DNA of 64,000 nucleotides from assembly GCF_030408415.1 (NCBI RefSeq), contig NZ_CP046976.1, positions 2,135,330 to 2,199,329 of the forward strand. Reading direction: 5' to 3'. The notes beneath the pieces were generated by a model, which saw only the letters and a program-made list of their open reading frames with translations, made no database searches and was not told where the DNA came from. Position numbers and translations under genes: made by a program. This document shows, piece after piece, positions 46,016 to 55,113 of the stretch. Every line of letters starts with the position of its first letter. Position 1 is the first letter of the stretch. The DNA is from Corynebacterium appendicis CIP 107643. Its GTDB lineage: Bacteria > Actinomycetota > Actinomycetes > Mycobacteriales > Mycobacteriaceae.

Positions 46016-46807
46016 TCACTTCCCCGTGTCCGGGGTGCTGTCTGCCGCGCGGAAAGTATCCACCGCGATGTGCGGGTGGTCGGTGGCGAACACATTGACG
46101 CCGTGTTCCCTGCACCAGCGCATGTGGTCGGGCTCGTTGACGGTCCACGTGTACGTCTTCAGACCGCGGTAGCCGAGCAGCTTCGGCTTCCCGCGCAGGT
46201 GGGCGAGAGCCGGGCCGACGCCGTAGGGGCGGGACAGCATCGTGTTGGCGGGGTTCCACTTCTTCTCGCGGAGGCGGAAGAGGTAGAAGGTCTCCAGCTC
46301 TGGTACGACGTGGGTGAAATAGCGCATCGCTGAGTGGGAGAAAGAGATGAGGTGCACGCGCGGGTCTTCCTTCATTCCGCGGTGCCAGAGGGTCCGCACG
46401 GTCTGCTCGTCCACTTCGGGGCCGAACCGGGTGGGGTGCTTGGTCTCGATGTAGATGTGCTTGTCGGGGTAATCCTGGAGGAGGTCCAACAGATCGTCGA
46501 GAAGCAAGAGCTCCTGCGGGTCGTCCTCGGTGCCGAAATTGAATTGGCGCAGCTCGGCGAGGTCCATCTTGGCGATGCGCCCGGTGCCGTCGGAAGTGCG
46601 GTTGATCAGCGCATCGTGGTGGACAACGAGACGGCCGTCGCGCGTGAGGCGCACATCGCATTCGATGCCGTGCACGCCGTCCATCTTCAGCGCTTCGTCG
46701 AATGCGCGGAGGGTGGATTCTGGGTGGAGGCCCGATGCGCCGCGGTGAGCGACGATGAGCGGGGTCGTGCTGGGTGCCGAAACCTGGGCGGAGGTGGCGA
46801 TGGTCAT
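46016..46807 (-). CDS. glpQ: Glycerophosphodiester phosphodiesterase
   Basis: A 263-residue GDPD-family enzyme that releases glycerol-3-phosphate from glycerophosphodiesters. The catalytic pattern is LIVAHRGASGLHPEST, GIECDVRLTRDGRLVVHHD and IETKHPTRFG. The ATG at 46807 is used; the longer frame to 46984 lacks similarity. There is no signal peptide, so it appears cytosolic. The position upstream of msrA/sodA corresponds to glpQ1 in mycobacteria. Confidence 0.88.
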   Translation of the reverse strand: MTIATSAQVSAPSTTPLIVAHRGASGLHPESTLRAFDEALKMDGVHGIECDVRLTRDGRLVVHHDALINRTSDGTGRIAKMDLAELRQFNFGTEDDPQELLLLDDLLDLLQDYPDKHIYIETKHPTRFGPEVDEQTVRTLWHRGMKEDPRVHLISFSHSAMRYFTHVVPELETFYLFRLREKKWNPANTMLSRPYGVGPALAHLRGKPKLLGYRGLKTYTWTVNEPDHMRWCREHGVNVFATDHPHIAVDTFRAADSTPDTGK

Positions 46808-46992
46808 GCCTGCGGTGTCTCCCCAAATACGCGTGCGATTTCCTTCCGACCATAGGCACGGAACTTCGCGCCCAAAAGCCCAGACGGCCCTGGTAACGGA
46901 AGTATCACGCGAAAATAACGCGCCGTTCACCTCGAGTTGGTTTAAGGCGCAACTACCGGTGCGCACAAGCGATTTTTGCCACAATAGGGCGC

Positions 46993-48927
46993 ATGAAAAT
47001 CACGCCCTTAGACGCGTCGTTCCGCTCATTCCGCACCCGTCTCGGGAACTGGGCGGAGGATGCGACAGATTCCGTAAAGCGCCTGTGGCCGCGCCGCACC
47101 CACGCGGTCCGCGCGCCGCTGTACGCGGTCGAATTGCTGGCGGATCTCACCCCCGTCGTGCGTATGTCGGGCTTGCGTAGGTTGCCCGATGATTTCGCGG
47201 CGGGCATCTTGGGCGCGGAGGTCGCGACGTGGAGCGCGATCTCACCGTCGCTGCTGCCCCACCCATGGTGGGTGACCACCGCCAATATCGCGATTTGCCA
47301 GGCGGCGGGCCACTCGGTCGGCGTCGGCGCATCGAATCTCGCTTCCTCGATCGCTACCTCGCTGAACTGGACGTATCCGCGCAAGCTGCGCCGCAAGACG
47401 GCGATGCCCGTCCAGATCGCGATGGGCACAATCACCGTCGCGGCGTACCTTTCAGCAGCTTTACGACGTTCCGAGCACGAGCGCCTCGTTGAAGACCCCA
47501 CCCGCTTGGGGCCGCTGCGGACCCTCGCCGGAATTGGGCTGGGCTCCATCGGGTACGGCGCGCTTCTGCTGGCCGGCGAGGGAATCCAGGTCACGGCCGA
47601 CCGTTTCAACACGGAACTGCGCCGCTGGATGCCGCCGGCCGTGTCGTGGCCGTTGGCGATCCTGGGGCTTGGCGCGCTCGGCGTCGTGCTTACTGACAAG
47701 GTGGTTGTGCGCCAGATCCTCAACTCCGCCTACCGCAACGCCGACGAGTTGAACCGCGAATTCCTGCCCGGCGCGACGAAGCCGCGGGAGCCCGAGCGCT
47801 CCGGCTCCCCGGATTCGCTCGAACGCTGGAAGTACCTGGGGCGCCAGGGGCGAGCCGTCGTCGCGGGCGGGCCACGCAAAGCGGACATCCAGAAGGTGCT
47901 CGGCAGCGAGGCCGAGGAGCCGATCCGCGTGTTCATCGGGCTCAAGGACCGCAGTCCGGAAGAGCAGGCTCAGATGGCGCTGAAGGAAATGGACCGCACG
48001 GACGCCTGGTCGCGCAAAGCCATCGCGGTGTTGTCCTCGGCGGGCACGGGGTGGATCAACGACTTCCACACTTCCGGCTTCGAGTTCTTGAACCGGGGCG
48101 ACTGCGCGATTGTGGCGCAGCAGTACTCGTTCATGCCGTCAGCGTATTCGTACGCTTCCGACCGCGAAGTGCCCGTGCGCAGTTCGGAGGTGCTCATAGG
48201 GGCAATTCGGGAACGCCTCGCTGAGATGCCGGAAGAGGAACGGCCTCGCCTCTACGTCGGTGGCGAGTCCCTCGGCGCCTACGGTGTCGCGGATTCTTTC
48301 GACAGCGTCGACGCTCTGCTGGACCGCGTCGACGGCGGCGTGTTCACCGGCACACCGGGCTTCACCGCGCGCCACATCCAGCTGACCCAGAACCGCGACC
48401 ACGGCAGCCCGGAGCGCCTGCCGGTCGTCGACGGGGGCCGGAATGTGCGCTTTACTGCCCACCCGGACCACCTGGAGCACACCTACGACGGCAGCAACTA
48501 CGAGCAGGAATGGGAATTCCCCCGCGCCGTTTTCGCGCAGCACGCCTCCGACCCTGTGGTGTGGTGGGATTGGTGGCTGTTCATCCGCAAGCCGGACTGG
48601 CTGCGCGAGCCGGGCTCACGCGGTGTGAAGGCACCGGAAGCGCAGCACGTCGATGTTCTGCAGAATATGCGGTGGGTGCCGTTCATCACCGGCTGGCAGG
48701 TCGGCGTCGACCAGTTGACCTCCCAGCAGCAGCCGGGCGGGCACGGCCACCAGTACCACGACGAGACGGTCGCCTACTGGAATGCGGTTCTGGACGCCGG
48801 TGCCGACGAGGACCAGATCGCGAAAATCTCGGAGTGGATCCACAAGGACTCCACCCGCATCCGCGCCACCGCGGCATCCGCGGCGAAAGAATCGGCGCAG
48901 AACACGTTCAGCCGCTCCGACTCCTAG
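46993..48927 (+). CDS. Membrane alpha/beta-hydrolase family protein (DUF2319 type)
   Basis: A 644-residue protein. The first 240 residues hold several membrane helices, and the rest is an alpha/beta-hydrolase domain with the nucleophile elbow YVGGESLGAYG and a C-terminal histidine candidate in GGHGHQYHDETV. The family is common in actinobacteria and probably acts on lipids or esters in the envelope; no substrate is known. A CACAAT box 7 nt before the ATG suggests a leaderless message. The stop overlaps that of convergent msrA. Confidence 0.8.
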   Translation: MKITPLDASFRSFRTRLGNWAEDATDSVKRLWPRRTHAVRAPLYAVELLADLTPVVRMSGLRRLPDDFAAGILGAEVATWSAISPSLLPHPWWVTTANIAICQAAGHSVGVGASNLASSIATSLNWTYPRKLRRKTAMPVQIAMGTITVAAYLSAALRRSEHERLVEDPTRLGPLRTLAGIGLGSIGYGALLLAGEGIQVTADRFNTELRRWMPPAVSWPLAILGLGALGVVLTDKVVVRQILNSAYRNADELNREFLPGATKPREPERSGSPDSLERWKYLGRQGRAVVAGGPRKADIQKVLGSEAEEPIRVFIGLKDRSPEEQAQMALKEMDRTDAWSRKAIAVLSSAGTGWINDFHTSGFEFLNRGDCAIVAQQYSFMPSAYSYASDREVPVRSSEVLIGAIRERLAEMPEEERPRLYVGGESLGAYGVADSFDSVDALLDRVDGGVFTGTPGFTARHIQLTQNRDHGSPERLPVVDGGRNVRFTAHPDHLEHTYDGSNYEQEWEFPRAVFAQHASDPVVWWDWWLFIRKPDWLREPGSRGVKAPEAQHVDVLQNMRWVPFITGWQVGVDQLTSQQQPGGHGHQYHDETVAYWNAVLDAGADEDQIAKISEWIHKDSTRIRATAASAAKESAQNTFSRSDS

Positions 48928-49565
48928 ATTCCGCAGGCGACCCCGGTCGAGTGGTGGGGGCAGTAGCCGTGGGGCACCTTGTGCAGGTACTGCTGGTGCT
49001 CGTCTTCGGCCAAGTAGTAGTCCACCCCTGATTGCGCTTCGGTGGTGATGGGGCCAAAGCCGGCGTCGATAAGCGATTGCCCGTACTCCGCGACCCACCC
49101 GCGGATGAGCTCGGCTTCGTCGTCCGTGTCGGTGTAGAACGCGGAGCGGTACTGCGTGCCCACGTCGTTGCCCTGGCGGAAGCCTTGCGTGGGATCGTGC
49201 GCTTCGAGTGCGGCCCGGACGATTTCCTTGAGGCTGATTTCATTCGGGTCGTAGATGACTTCGACGAGCTCGACGTGGTTCGTCTGCCCGGAACACACCT
49301 CGCGGTAGGTGGGATTGGGCGTGACACCTCCGCCGTAGCCGACGGATGTGGACTCCACCCCGTCGATGTTCCAATACATTTTCTCCGCACCCCAAAAGCA
49401 GCCGATGCCCACGAGCAGGCGTTTTTGTCCTTCGCGCCACGGGCCCGTGATGGGGGTGCCCAAGACTGCGTGCGGATGCGGATGCGGCAGAACCGGCTCG
49501 CTGCGGCCAGGCAGCGCGCGGTCGGGGTCAACGAGTTGCGGGGTGCGTCCGAAGAAGAATTCCAT
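48924..49565 (-). CDS. msrA: Peptide methionine-S-sulfoxide reductase
   Basis: A 213-residue MsrA that repairs oxidised methionine. The catalytic cysteine is in [13 protein letters not shown], and the family signatures [16 protein letters not shown] and [20 protein letters not shown] are present. C-terminal cysteines ([14 protein letters not shown]) serve for recycling. The start [13 protein letters not shown] at 49565 aligns with corynebacterial MsrA; ATG 49574 is an alternative. It is divergent from sodA, a natural pairing for oxidative stress. Confidence 0.93.
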   Translation of the reverse strand: MEFFFGRTPQLVDPDRALPGRSEPVLPHPHPHAVLGTPITGPWREGQKRLLVGIGCFWGAEKMYWNIDGVESTSVGYGGGVTPNPTYREVCSGQTNHVELVEVIYDPNEISLKEIVRAALEAHDPTQGFRQGNDVGTQYRSAFYTDTDDEAELIRGWVAEYGQSLIDAGFGPITTEAQSGVDYYLAEDEHQQYLHKVPHGYCPHHSTGVACGI

Positions 49566-49694
49566 GTACTCCATAACTACTGCGCATGCGCGGCAATTCC
49601 TAGGGCCTCGGACGCGATTTTCAAATTTGCCTATCATGGGACGCGTACGGCGCTTCGACCAAGCGCGAACGAATTAGAAGAAAGGACACAGATC

Positions 49695-50297
49695 ATGGCT
49701 GTTTACGAGCTTCCCGACCTGCCTTACGCATACGACGCACTCGAGCCGCACATTTCCGCGGAGATTATGGAGCTGCACCACGACAAGCACCACGCGACCT
49801 ACGTCAAGGGCGCGAACGCTGCTTTGGAGGCACTCGAGGCCGAGCGCAACGGCGAGGCTAACCCGGACAAGCTGCGTGCGCTGTCCAAGAACCTGGCATT
49901 CAATCTAGGTGGCCACACCAACCACTCCATCTTCTGGAAGAACATGAGCCCGAACGGCGGCGGCGAGCCGGCAGGCGAGCTGGCTGAGGCTATTAACCGC
50001 GACTTCGGCTCCTTCGAGGGCTTCCAGAAGCAGTTCGAGGGTGTCGCCACCTCCCTGCAGGGTTCCGGCTGGGCTGTCTTGGGCTACGACCACATCGCTG
50101 GTCGCCTGATCATCCAGCAGCTGACCGACCAGCAGGGCAACGTCTCGGTGGACTTCACCCCAGTCCTGATGCTGGATATGTGGGAGCACGCTTACTACCT
50201 GCAGTACAAGAACGTGAAGGCTGACTACGCCAAGGCGTTCTGGAACGTCGTCAACTGGGACGACGTCGCCGAGCGCCTCGCTAAGGCATCCGCCTAA
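49695..50297 (+). CDS. sodA: Superoxide dismutase (Mn/Fe family)
   Basis: A 200-residue dismutase. Metal ligands are visible in [23 protein letters not shown] and [12 protein letters not shown] (Asp and His). The start has GAAAGGA ten bases upstream, and a strong terminator follows. There is no signal peptide, so it is cytosolic, though mycobacterial relatives are also found outside the cell. The sequence resembles the manganese form of corynebacteria. Confidence 0.95.
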   Translation: MAVYELPDLPYAYDALEPHISAEIMELHHDKHHATYVKGANAALEALEAERNGEANPDKLRALSKNLAFNLGGHTNHSIFWKNMSPNGGGEPAGELAEAINRDFGSFEGFQKQFEGVATSLQGSGWAVLGYDHIAGRLIIQQLTDQQGNVSVDFTPVLMLDMWEHAYYLQYKNVKADYAKAFWNVVNWDDVAERLAKASA

Positions 50298-50320
50298 GCG
50301 CTTCGCGCAACTAGAGAACG

Positions 50321-50363
50321 AGGACCGCGCACTGACCCAGAAAACAGTGCGCGGTCCTCTTTG
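50321..50363 (+). terminator. Terminator of sodA
   Basis: A perfect 14-bp stem, AGGACCGCGCACTG and CAGTGCGCGGTCCT, around a 10-nt loop, followed by CTTTGTG. Confidence 0.85.
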
Positions 50364-50449
50364 TGCTGTCCGGGGCTGGAAGAGCCCGGATGACACCACC
50401 TGATTTTCGTTGCTGAGATGCGGGTTTAATTCCGACCCCAAAAGTGAGT

Positions 50450-50468
50450 ATAGGTTAGGCTACCCTTA
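50450..50468 (+). promoter_or_regulatory. DtxR-type iron box upstream of the MFS transporter
   Basis: ATAGGTTAGGCTACCCTTA matches 17 of 19 positions of the DtxR consensus (TTAGGTTAGSCTAACCTWA, counted by eye). It lies 59 bp before the MFS start, in the promoter region, where bound DtxR with ferrous iron would block transcription. The transporter is therefore expected to be expressed under iron limitation. Confidence 0.75.
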
Positions 50469-50526
50469 TCGCACAAGGCGGTGCCGTTGTGGCTCGCGTC
50501 ACGGGCGCATGCTTGGATAGATAGAC

Positions 50527-51750
50527 ATGGAGCCACACGCACGAGAAGGGATCCGGAAAGGCACCGCCGAGTACAAGCGGGCCAGTATCGCACTTCTTTT
50601 CGCTGGTCTGGCTATCTTCAATTCGCTGTACGCCACCCAAGCGCTTCTGCCCACCCTCACCGACGAGCTGGGCATGACCGAGGGCGAAGCCGCCCTGACG
50701 GTGTCCGCCACCACCGGCGGGCTTGCGCTGTGCGTGGTACCGGCATCAATCCTGTCGGAGCGCTTCGGGCGCGGCCGCGTGCTGGTCATCTCCGCGCTGC
50801 TGGCCACCACCCTGGGCCTGTGCCTTCCACTGGCGGCGACGGGCGAGCAACTCATCGCCATGCGCTTCATCCAGGGCTGCCTGATCGCCGGCACTCCGGC
50901 GGTGGCGATGACGTGGATCTCCGAGGAAATCGAATCTAACGATGCCGCAGGCGCCATGGGCCTGTACATCGCCGGCAACAGCATCGGCGGACTCATTGGG
51001 CGCCTCATCCCGGCATTCATTCTCGAGGTGGCCAGCTGGCGGTGGGCACTTCTCGGCGGAGCAGTAACCGCGCTCACTTTCGCGCTGATCATGTGGGCGC
51101 TGCTGCCGTCGCAAAAGCGCTTCGAGCCGAAGGCGCTCAAGCCGGGCCACGAATTGTCCGCGATGCTCCGCCACCTCTCCGACTGGCGGCTCGCCGGCCT
51201 TTACGCCACCGCATTTTTGGGCATGGGCATGTTCGTGTCTGTATACAACATGTTCGGTTTCCGGGCCATCGACCACTTCGGCCTCCCGCCGGCGCTCGCC
51301 GGTCTGGTGTACCTGATGTACCTGTCGGGCACGTGGTCATCGGCGCGCGCCGGCGTCTACGTCAAGCAGGCGGGACGCGGCCGCGTGATGGTGGTCGCCG
51401 CCGGCATCATGCTGCTCGGTGCGGTCACCTTGGTCAGCGGCAACCTGTGGCTCACGCTGGCGGGCCTACTGCTGTTCACCGCCAGCTTCTTCGCCATGCA
51501 CTCCGTCGCCTCAGGCTGGGTGGGCCAGGTAGCCACCCGCGACCGCGCGGAGGCGTCGAGCACCTACGTGTTCTTCTACTACATCGGTTCGTCGGCCTTG
51601 GGCGCGCTGACCGGCTGGCTGTTCCCCTTCACCGGCTGGGGCGGCTTCATCGGCGTCGTCGCCGGCGTGCTCGTCCTGCTCGTGTGCATCGCGGCGTGGC
51701 TGGCGCTCACAGTGAAGAAAGGCGCGGGACCCCGGGAGCCCCAGCACTAA
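50527..51750 (+). CDS. MFS transporter, probably iron-regulated
   Basis: A 407-residue major facilitator with twelve helices. The loop 2-3 signature is LSERFGRGRVLV, and the central loop lies near residues 200-215. It resembles YnfM-like efflux permeases. The DtxR box upstream suggests a part in iron homeostasis, such as siderophore export or heme-related efflux, but the substrate cannot be seen. Its end overlaps the convergent nuclease gene by 44 bases. Confidence 0.85.
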   Translation: MEPHAREGIRKGTAEYKRASIALLFAGLAIFNSLYATQALLPTLTDELGMTEGEAALTVSATTGGLALCVVPASILSERFGRGRVLVISALLATTLGLCLPLAATGEQLIAMRFIQGCLIAGTPAVAMTWISEEIESNDAAGAMGLYIAGNSIGGLIGRLIPAFILEVASWRWALLGGAVTALTFALIMWALLPSQKRFEPKALKPGHELSAMLRHLSDWRLAGLYATAFLGMGMFVSVYNMFGFRAIDHFGLPPALAGLVYLMYLSGTWSSARAGVYVKQAGRGRVMVVAAGIMLLGAVTLVSGNLWLTLAGLLLFTASFFAMHSVASGWVGQVATRDRAEASSTYVFFYYIGSSALGALTGWLFPFTGWGGFIGVVAGVLVLLVCIAAWLALTVKKGAGPREPQH

Positions 51751-53233
51751 GGAAGTGGCGCACCGCGGCAGTGGCGCGGCAGTCGTCGCCGTTGTAGCGG
51801 ACGAGCATCTCACGCGCCTCCGCACTGCCCATCCGCGCCTCTCGGCGCAGAGCCACGGAGCGCTCGCCGTCCACATCGTCGTCGTCCCAGGTGAAGCCGG
51901 CCACCGGTGCCACCACTTTCAAGCCCAGCCCCTCGGTGCCCACAAGGTGGCGTCGGACATGGGTGAACACGTCCACCCACTCGTCGGAGGCGATGAAGGC
52001 GCGGACCTCCGCCTCGTCGACGGAATCGAAGCGCCGCGCCGATGCCGTGAGCCAGTGGTTCTCCCCTCCCGCGGCGTAGCAGTAGGCGCGGAAAGATTTT
52101 CCTCCCGCATGCGCTGCGGCACGTTTCGACTGCAGCCACGTCCAGAAAGCGAGGAAATTCTCCTCCTCGGCGTCCGTGTCCGCGCCGCCCACTTCATCCC
52201 AAGTAGCGAACGCGCGGTAGTCGGTGCCGTCGAACGCGCCCCACAGATACGCGCCCTGGTCGAGGTAGGCCTCCATGTCCACGTCGATCTCGACGTCGGC
52301 GCGCAGCTCAGGCGCAGGCTCGACACCTGTGCGGGCCAGCACCGGGATCCCCTCGCGCCAGGCGCGGGCAATCCGGCTGGTCTCGCCCAGGTCCGCGGCG
52401 ATGGTCTCCTCCACCGTCGTGATCCCGCGCTCGCGCAGCGGGCGGGCTTTCTGCCCCGGGAAGACGAGCGAAATATCGTCCATTTTCTTCAGCTCCGGGT
52501 CGCACAACGCCCAGTACCGGCAGCTCGCGCACTGCTTCAGACGCAGCGGGCGGTGCGGGGTCGGCTTAGCCAGCGCTTCGCGCAACGCTTCGACATAGCG
52601 CGCAGCATCGCCCAGGTAGGCGCGCTCGCGGTCTTGGCCGACCACGGCACCGAGCGGGGAGGCCAGCCCGGCATCGGACAGCAGCAGGTATGCCAGCGCC
52701 ACGCGGTAGCCGTCCACCGTGTGGTGGCGCGCTTTCGCGGCGGTCTCCAGCGGTTTCCCCAATCCCAGCCGGTGGGTGGGAATGAACTGCATCGTCGCGG
52801 TCTGGCTCGGCCGGGCCACGCGGTGGTTGGACACGATCACGGGCAAATACCTCCCGTCGTCCTGCCGGACCAGGATGTCTATCTCCGCCAGTACGGCAAT
52901 GCCGTCGACAACACCAGACAGAGCACCGTCGATGATCAAGGTGGTGCGGTCTTTGATCGCCTTGCGGGTTCTGGCCTCGCGCTCAGCCACCCGCAGCGCC
53001 GGGTCGAGGGTGAGGCGGGAGAAGGCTTTGCGGCGGCCGTCGCCAAGCGCCCTGCGCTCGGGCAGCAACCCGAAGACTGCCGCACGCCCCGCGTCGACCT
53101 GCGGCTGGCGCTCCACTGCTTCGGGCAGCGGCGGGATCTCGGGGTGCGCCAATCGCTGGCGGAGGCGGTACCTGCACCCCACCAGGTCGCCCGCCCGCAC
53201 CAGCGAGACATCATCGCTTGCCATTTCTTTCAC
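51707..53233 (-). CDS. TM0106-family RecB-like nuclease
   Basis: A protein of about 508 residues with a RecB-type nuclease region in the N-terminal half (IIDGALSGVVDGIAVLAEID, then YLPVIVSNHR) and a cysteine cluster CASCRYWALCDPE typical of iron-sulphur or zinc-bound RecB-like enzymes. An RNase H-like domain makes up the C-terminal half (DVEIDVDMEAYLDQ; YNGDDCRATAAVRHFL). GTG 53233 lies 8 nt after a TAGGCT box; ATG 53224 is an alternative. It is probably a DNA repair or defence nuclease; no function has been shown. Confidence 0.78.
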   Translation of the reverse strand: MKEMASDDVSLVRAGDLVGCRYRLRQRLAHPEIPPLPEAVERQPQVDAGRAAVFGLLPERRALGDGRRKAFSRLTLDPALRVAEREARTRKAIKDRTTLIIDGALSGVVDGIAVLAEIDILVRQDDGRYLPVIVSNHRVARPSQTATMQFIPTHRLGLGKPLETAAKARHHTVDGYRVALAYLLLSDAGLASPLGAVVGQDRERAYLGDAARYVEALREALAKPTPHRPLRLKQCASCRYWALCDPELKKMDDISLVFPGQKARPLRERGITTVEETIAADLGETSRIARAWREGIPVLARTGVEPAPELRADVEIDVDMEAYLDQGAYLWGAFDGTDYRAFATWDEVGGADTDAEEENFLAFWTWLQSKRAAAHAGGKSFRAYCYAAGGENHWLTASARRFDSVDEAEVRAFIASDEWVDVFTHVRRHLVGTEGLGLKVVAPVAGFTWDDDDVDGERSVALRREARMGSAEAREMLVRYNGDDCRATAAVRHFLSAGAPGVPRLSSL

Positions 53234-53316
53234 CGAGCCCAAGCCTATCGGCTCAAGATAGGTAAAGTTGAACGAGACAAACTGCGAGAAAATTGAGTTA
53301 TCCAGGAGTACCGACC

Positions 53317-53955
53317 ATGGGACTGTTCGAATCCATCCGCGCTTCCCGCGCAAAGACCAAGGCTGAGATCAAGGCCGCCGAGGCCCGCGCGCGCCAGCTG
53401 GCCAAGGATGAGGCTAAGCAGGACAAGCGCACCGCGAAGCTCCTCGACAAGGCGGAGAAGCGCCTGCTCAAGGAAGAGAAGAAGGGCCTGAAGAGCCGCC
53501 AGAAGCACGAGAAGCAGCTGGCCAAGACCGAGCTGAAGAAGATCCAGGAATCCGGCTTCACCACGAAGAAGGCCAAGCAGTGGGTCGGCGCTTCCCGCAT
53601 TCTGCTCCCCATTCTGATCCCGCTGGTGTACCGCGCGCTGACCACGTACCAAGAAAAGCAGGTCAACGACCGCGCCCGCGCCGCTGGCCTGACCGCCACG
53701 GAGATGTCCCGCTACTCCAGCCAGGGCGCCGAGCTCAAGGGCCGCGTGCAGACCATCCGACGTCAGGTCGAGGACAACGACGCGTTGGATGACAAGTTCC
53801 GCCGCGACGCGCAGGTGCGTCTCAACGAGCTGGATACTGCCGTGAACAACGTCGAGCAAATGAACGACGCACAGCGCCGCCTCGCCCACGAGACGATCGA
53901 CCGCGACATCAATACGCTCAGCGCCGAGATCCAGGAGAGGACCTTCCGCAACTAG
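53317..53955 (+). CDS. DUF6474 family protein
   Basis: A 212-residue protein. The first 90 residues are a highly charged Lys/Ala/Glu helix (AEIKAAEARARQLAKDEAKQ). A short hydrophobic segment (ILLPILIPLVYRAL) follows, then a helical tail. ATG 53317 has CAGGAG upstream. The family is restricted to Corynebacteriales and relatives and has no known function; it looks like a peripheral or single-pass membrane coiled-coil protein. Confidence 0.75.
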   Translation: MGLFESIRASRAKTKAEIKAAEARARQLAKDEAKQDKRTAKLLDKAEKRLLKEEKKGLKSRQKHEKQLAKTELKKIQESGFTTKKAKQWVGASRILLPILIPLVYRALTTYQEKQVNDRARAAGLTATEMSRYSSQGAELKGRVQTIRRQVEDNDALDDKFRRDAQVRLNELDTAVNNVEQMNDAQRRLAHETIDRDINTLSAEIQERTFRN

Positions 53956-54147
53956 CCCGCGGGCGACCAGCTAACCCCGCACACACCCCCGTCACACCCT
54001 GTGCCTTTTGCGCGATTGTTTGTGTGGCGGGGATTTTCCATTTAGATCAGTCGTTTCATGACCGATTGGAAGCCGACACTTTCGACGAGCTAGTATGTTT
54101 ATACAAATAAGTACCTTCTGAAAATTGTTTCGCGAAAGGGGCTGGCT

Positions 54148-54462
54148 ATGGCGCGGCGCGAAGTCACTCAGTTCTACGATGACCTCGATGGATCGGCGCT
54201 CGCCGACTCCGACCATCAAGCAGTCCACTTCAGCTTCAACGGCACCGAGTACGTCCTGGATCTCTCAACAGAGAATGTGAAGAAATTCCACGAGGCGCTC
54301 ATGCCGTACATCGCGGCCGCCCGCGAGGTCCCGGCGGACCCGCGCACGCGCGTCGACGCTTCACAGATCCGTGCATGGGCGCGCAAGAAGGGCATGAAGG
54401 TCGCCAAGCGGGGCAAAATCCCGTTCGAGATCATCGACGCCTACCGCCGCGCGAACGCGTAG
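54148..54462 (+). CDS. lsr2: Lsr2-family nucleoid-associated xenogeneic silencer
   Basis: A 104-residue H-NS-like protein. The N-terminal oligomerisation domain (TQFYDDLDGS; VHFSFNGTEYVLDLS) is followed by a linker and the C-terminal DNA-binding domain (ASQIRAWARKKGMKVAKRGK, then IPFEIIDAYR). The AT-hook-like motif is KRGKIP rather than the more usual RGR, so minor-groove contacts may differ. It binds AT-rich, often foreign, DNA such as the island genes at 27964-29091. The upstream region 54085-54125 is itself AT-rich and could allow autoregulation; GAAAGGGG is the ribosome site. Confidence 0.9.
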   Translation: MARREVTQFYDDLDGSALADSDHQAVHFSFNGTEYVLDLSTENVKKFHEALMPYIAAAREVPADPRTRVDASQIRAWARKKGMKVAKRGKIPFEIIDAYRRANA

Positions 54463-54474
54463 TTTCCGCGTCTT

Positions 54475-55113
54475 TTAAAGTACTCCCTGCTCGCGCGCGG
54501 ACGCGACGGCAGATGTGCGGGAGCGCACGCCGAGCTTGTCGTAAATGTGCACAAGGTGCGATTTCACGGTCGCCTCGGACAACATGAGCTGCTGACCGAT
54601 CTCACGGTTGGAGGAGCCTCCGGCGACGAGCTGGAGCACCTCGAGCTCACGCGGGGTGAGCGAGGAACGGGGGCTACGGTCGCGGGTCTGCAGACGGTTG
54701 CGCACCACCGGCGACATCGCCTGGTCGCCTTTCGCGGTTGAGCGCACAGCTGCGAGAAGCTCGCTCGGCGGGGCATCTTTGAGCAGGTAGCCGACAGCGC
54801 CGGCCTCGATCGCGCCGAGAATATCCGCGTCGGTGTCGTAATTGGTCACCACCAACACCTTCGGCGGATTGGCCATGGTGGAGCGAATCTCCGCAGTCGC
54901 CTCTGCTCCGGTGGTCACGCGGGCACCCTGGCCGCCCGCGCCGAAACGGAGGTCCATGAGGATCACATCGATTCCGCCTGCCCGGGCAGTCGCAATGGCA
55001 CCTTCGGCAGTAGCCACTTCACCGACGACAATGATGTCGTCGGCGGCCTCCAGCACTGAGCGAAGGCCGAGGCGGACGATCTCGTGATCGTCTGCAAGCA
55101 AGACGCGAATCAT
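54475..55113 (-). CDS. hrrA: Response regulator, HrrA type (NarL/LuxR family)
   Basis: A 212-residue regulator with a receiver domain (LLADDHEIVRLG; phosphoacceptor aspartate in VILMDLRFG; KDAPPSELLAAV) and a LuxR-type HTH (LTPRELEVLQLVAGGSSNRE, then SEATVKSHLVHIYDKLGVRS). The location after sodA and lsr2-like genes and the close likeness to the corynebacterial heme-responsive HrrA support the name. HrrA activates heme oxygenase and respiratory genes and represses heme synthesis. It overlaps hrrS by four bases. Confidence 0.82.
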   Translation of the reverse strand: MIRVLLADDHEIVRLGLRSVLEAADDIIVVGEVATAEGAIATARAGGIDVILMDLRFGAGGQGARVTTGAEATAEIRSTMANPPKVLVVTNYDTDADILGAIEAGAVGYLLKDAPPSELLAAVRSTAKGDQAMSPVVRNRLQTRDRSPRSSLTPRELEVLQLVAGGSSNREIGQQLMLSEATVKSHLVHIYDKLGVRSRTSAVASAREQGVL

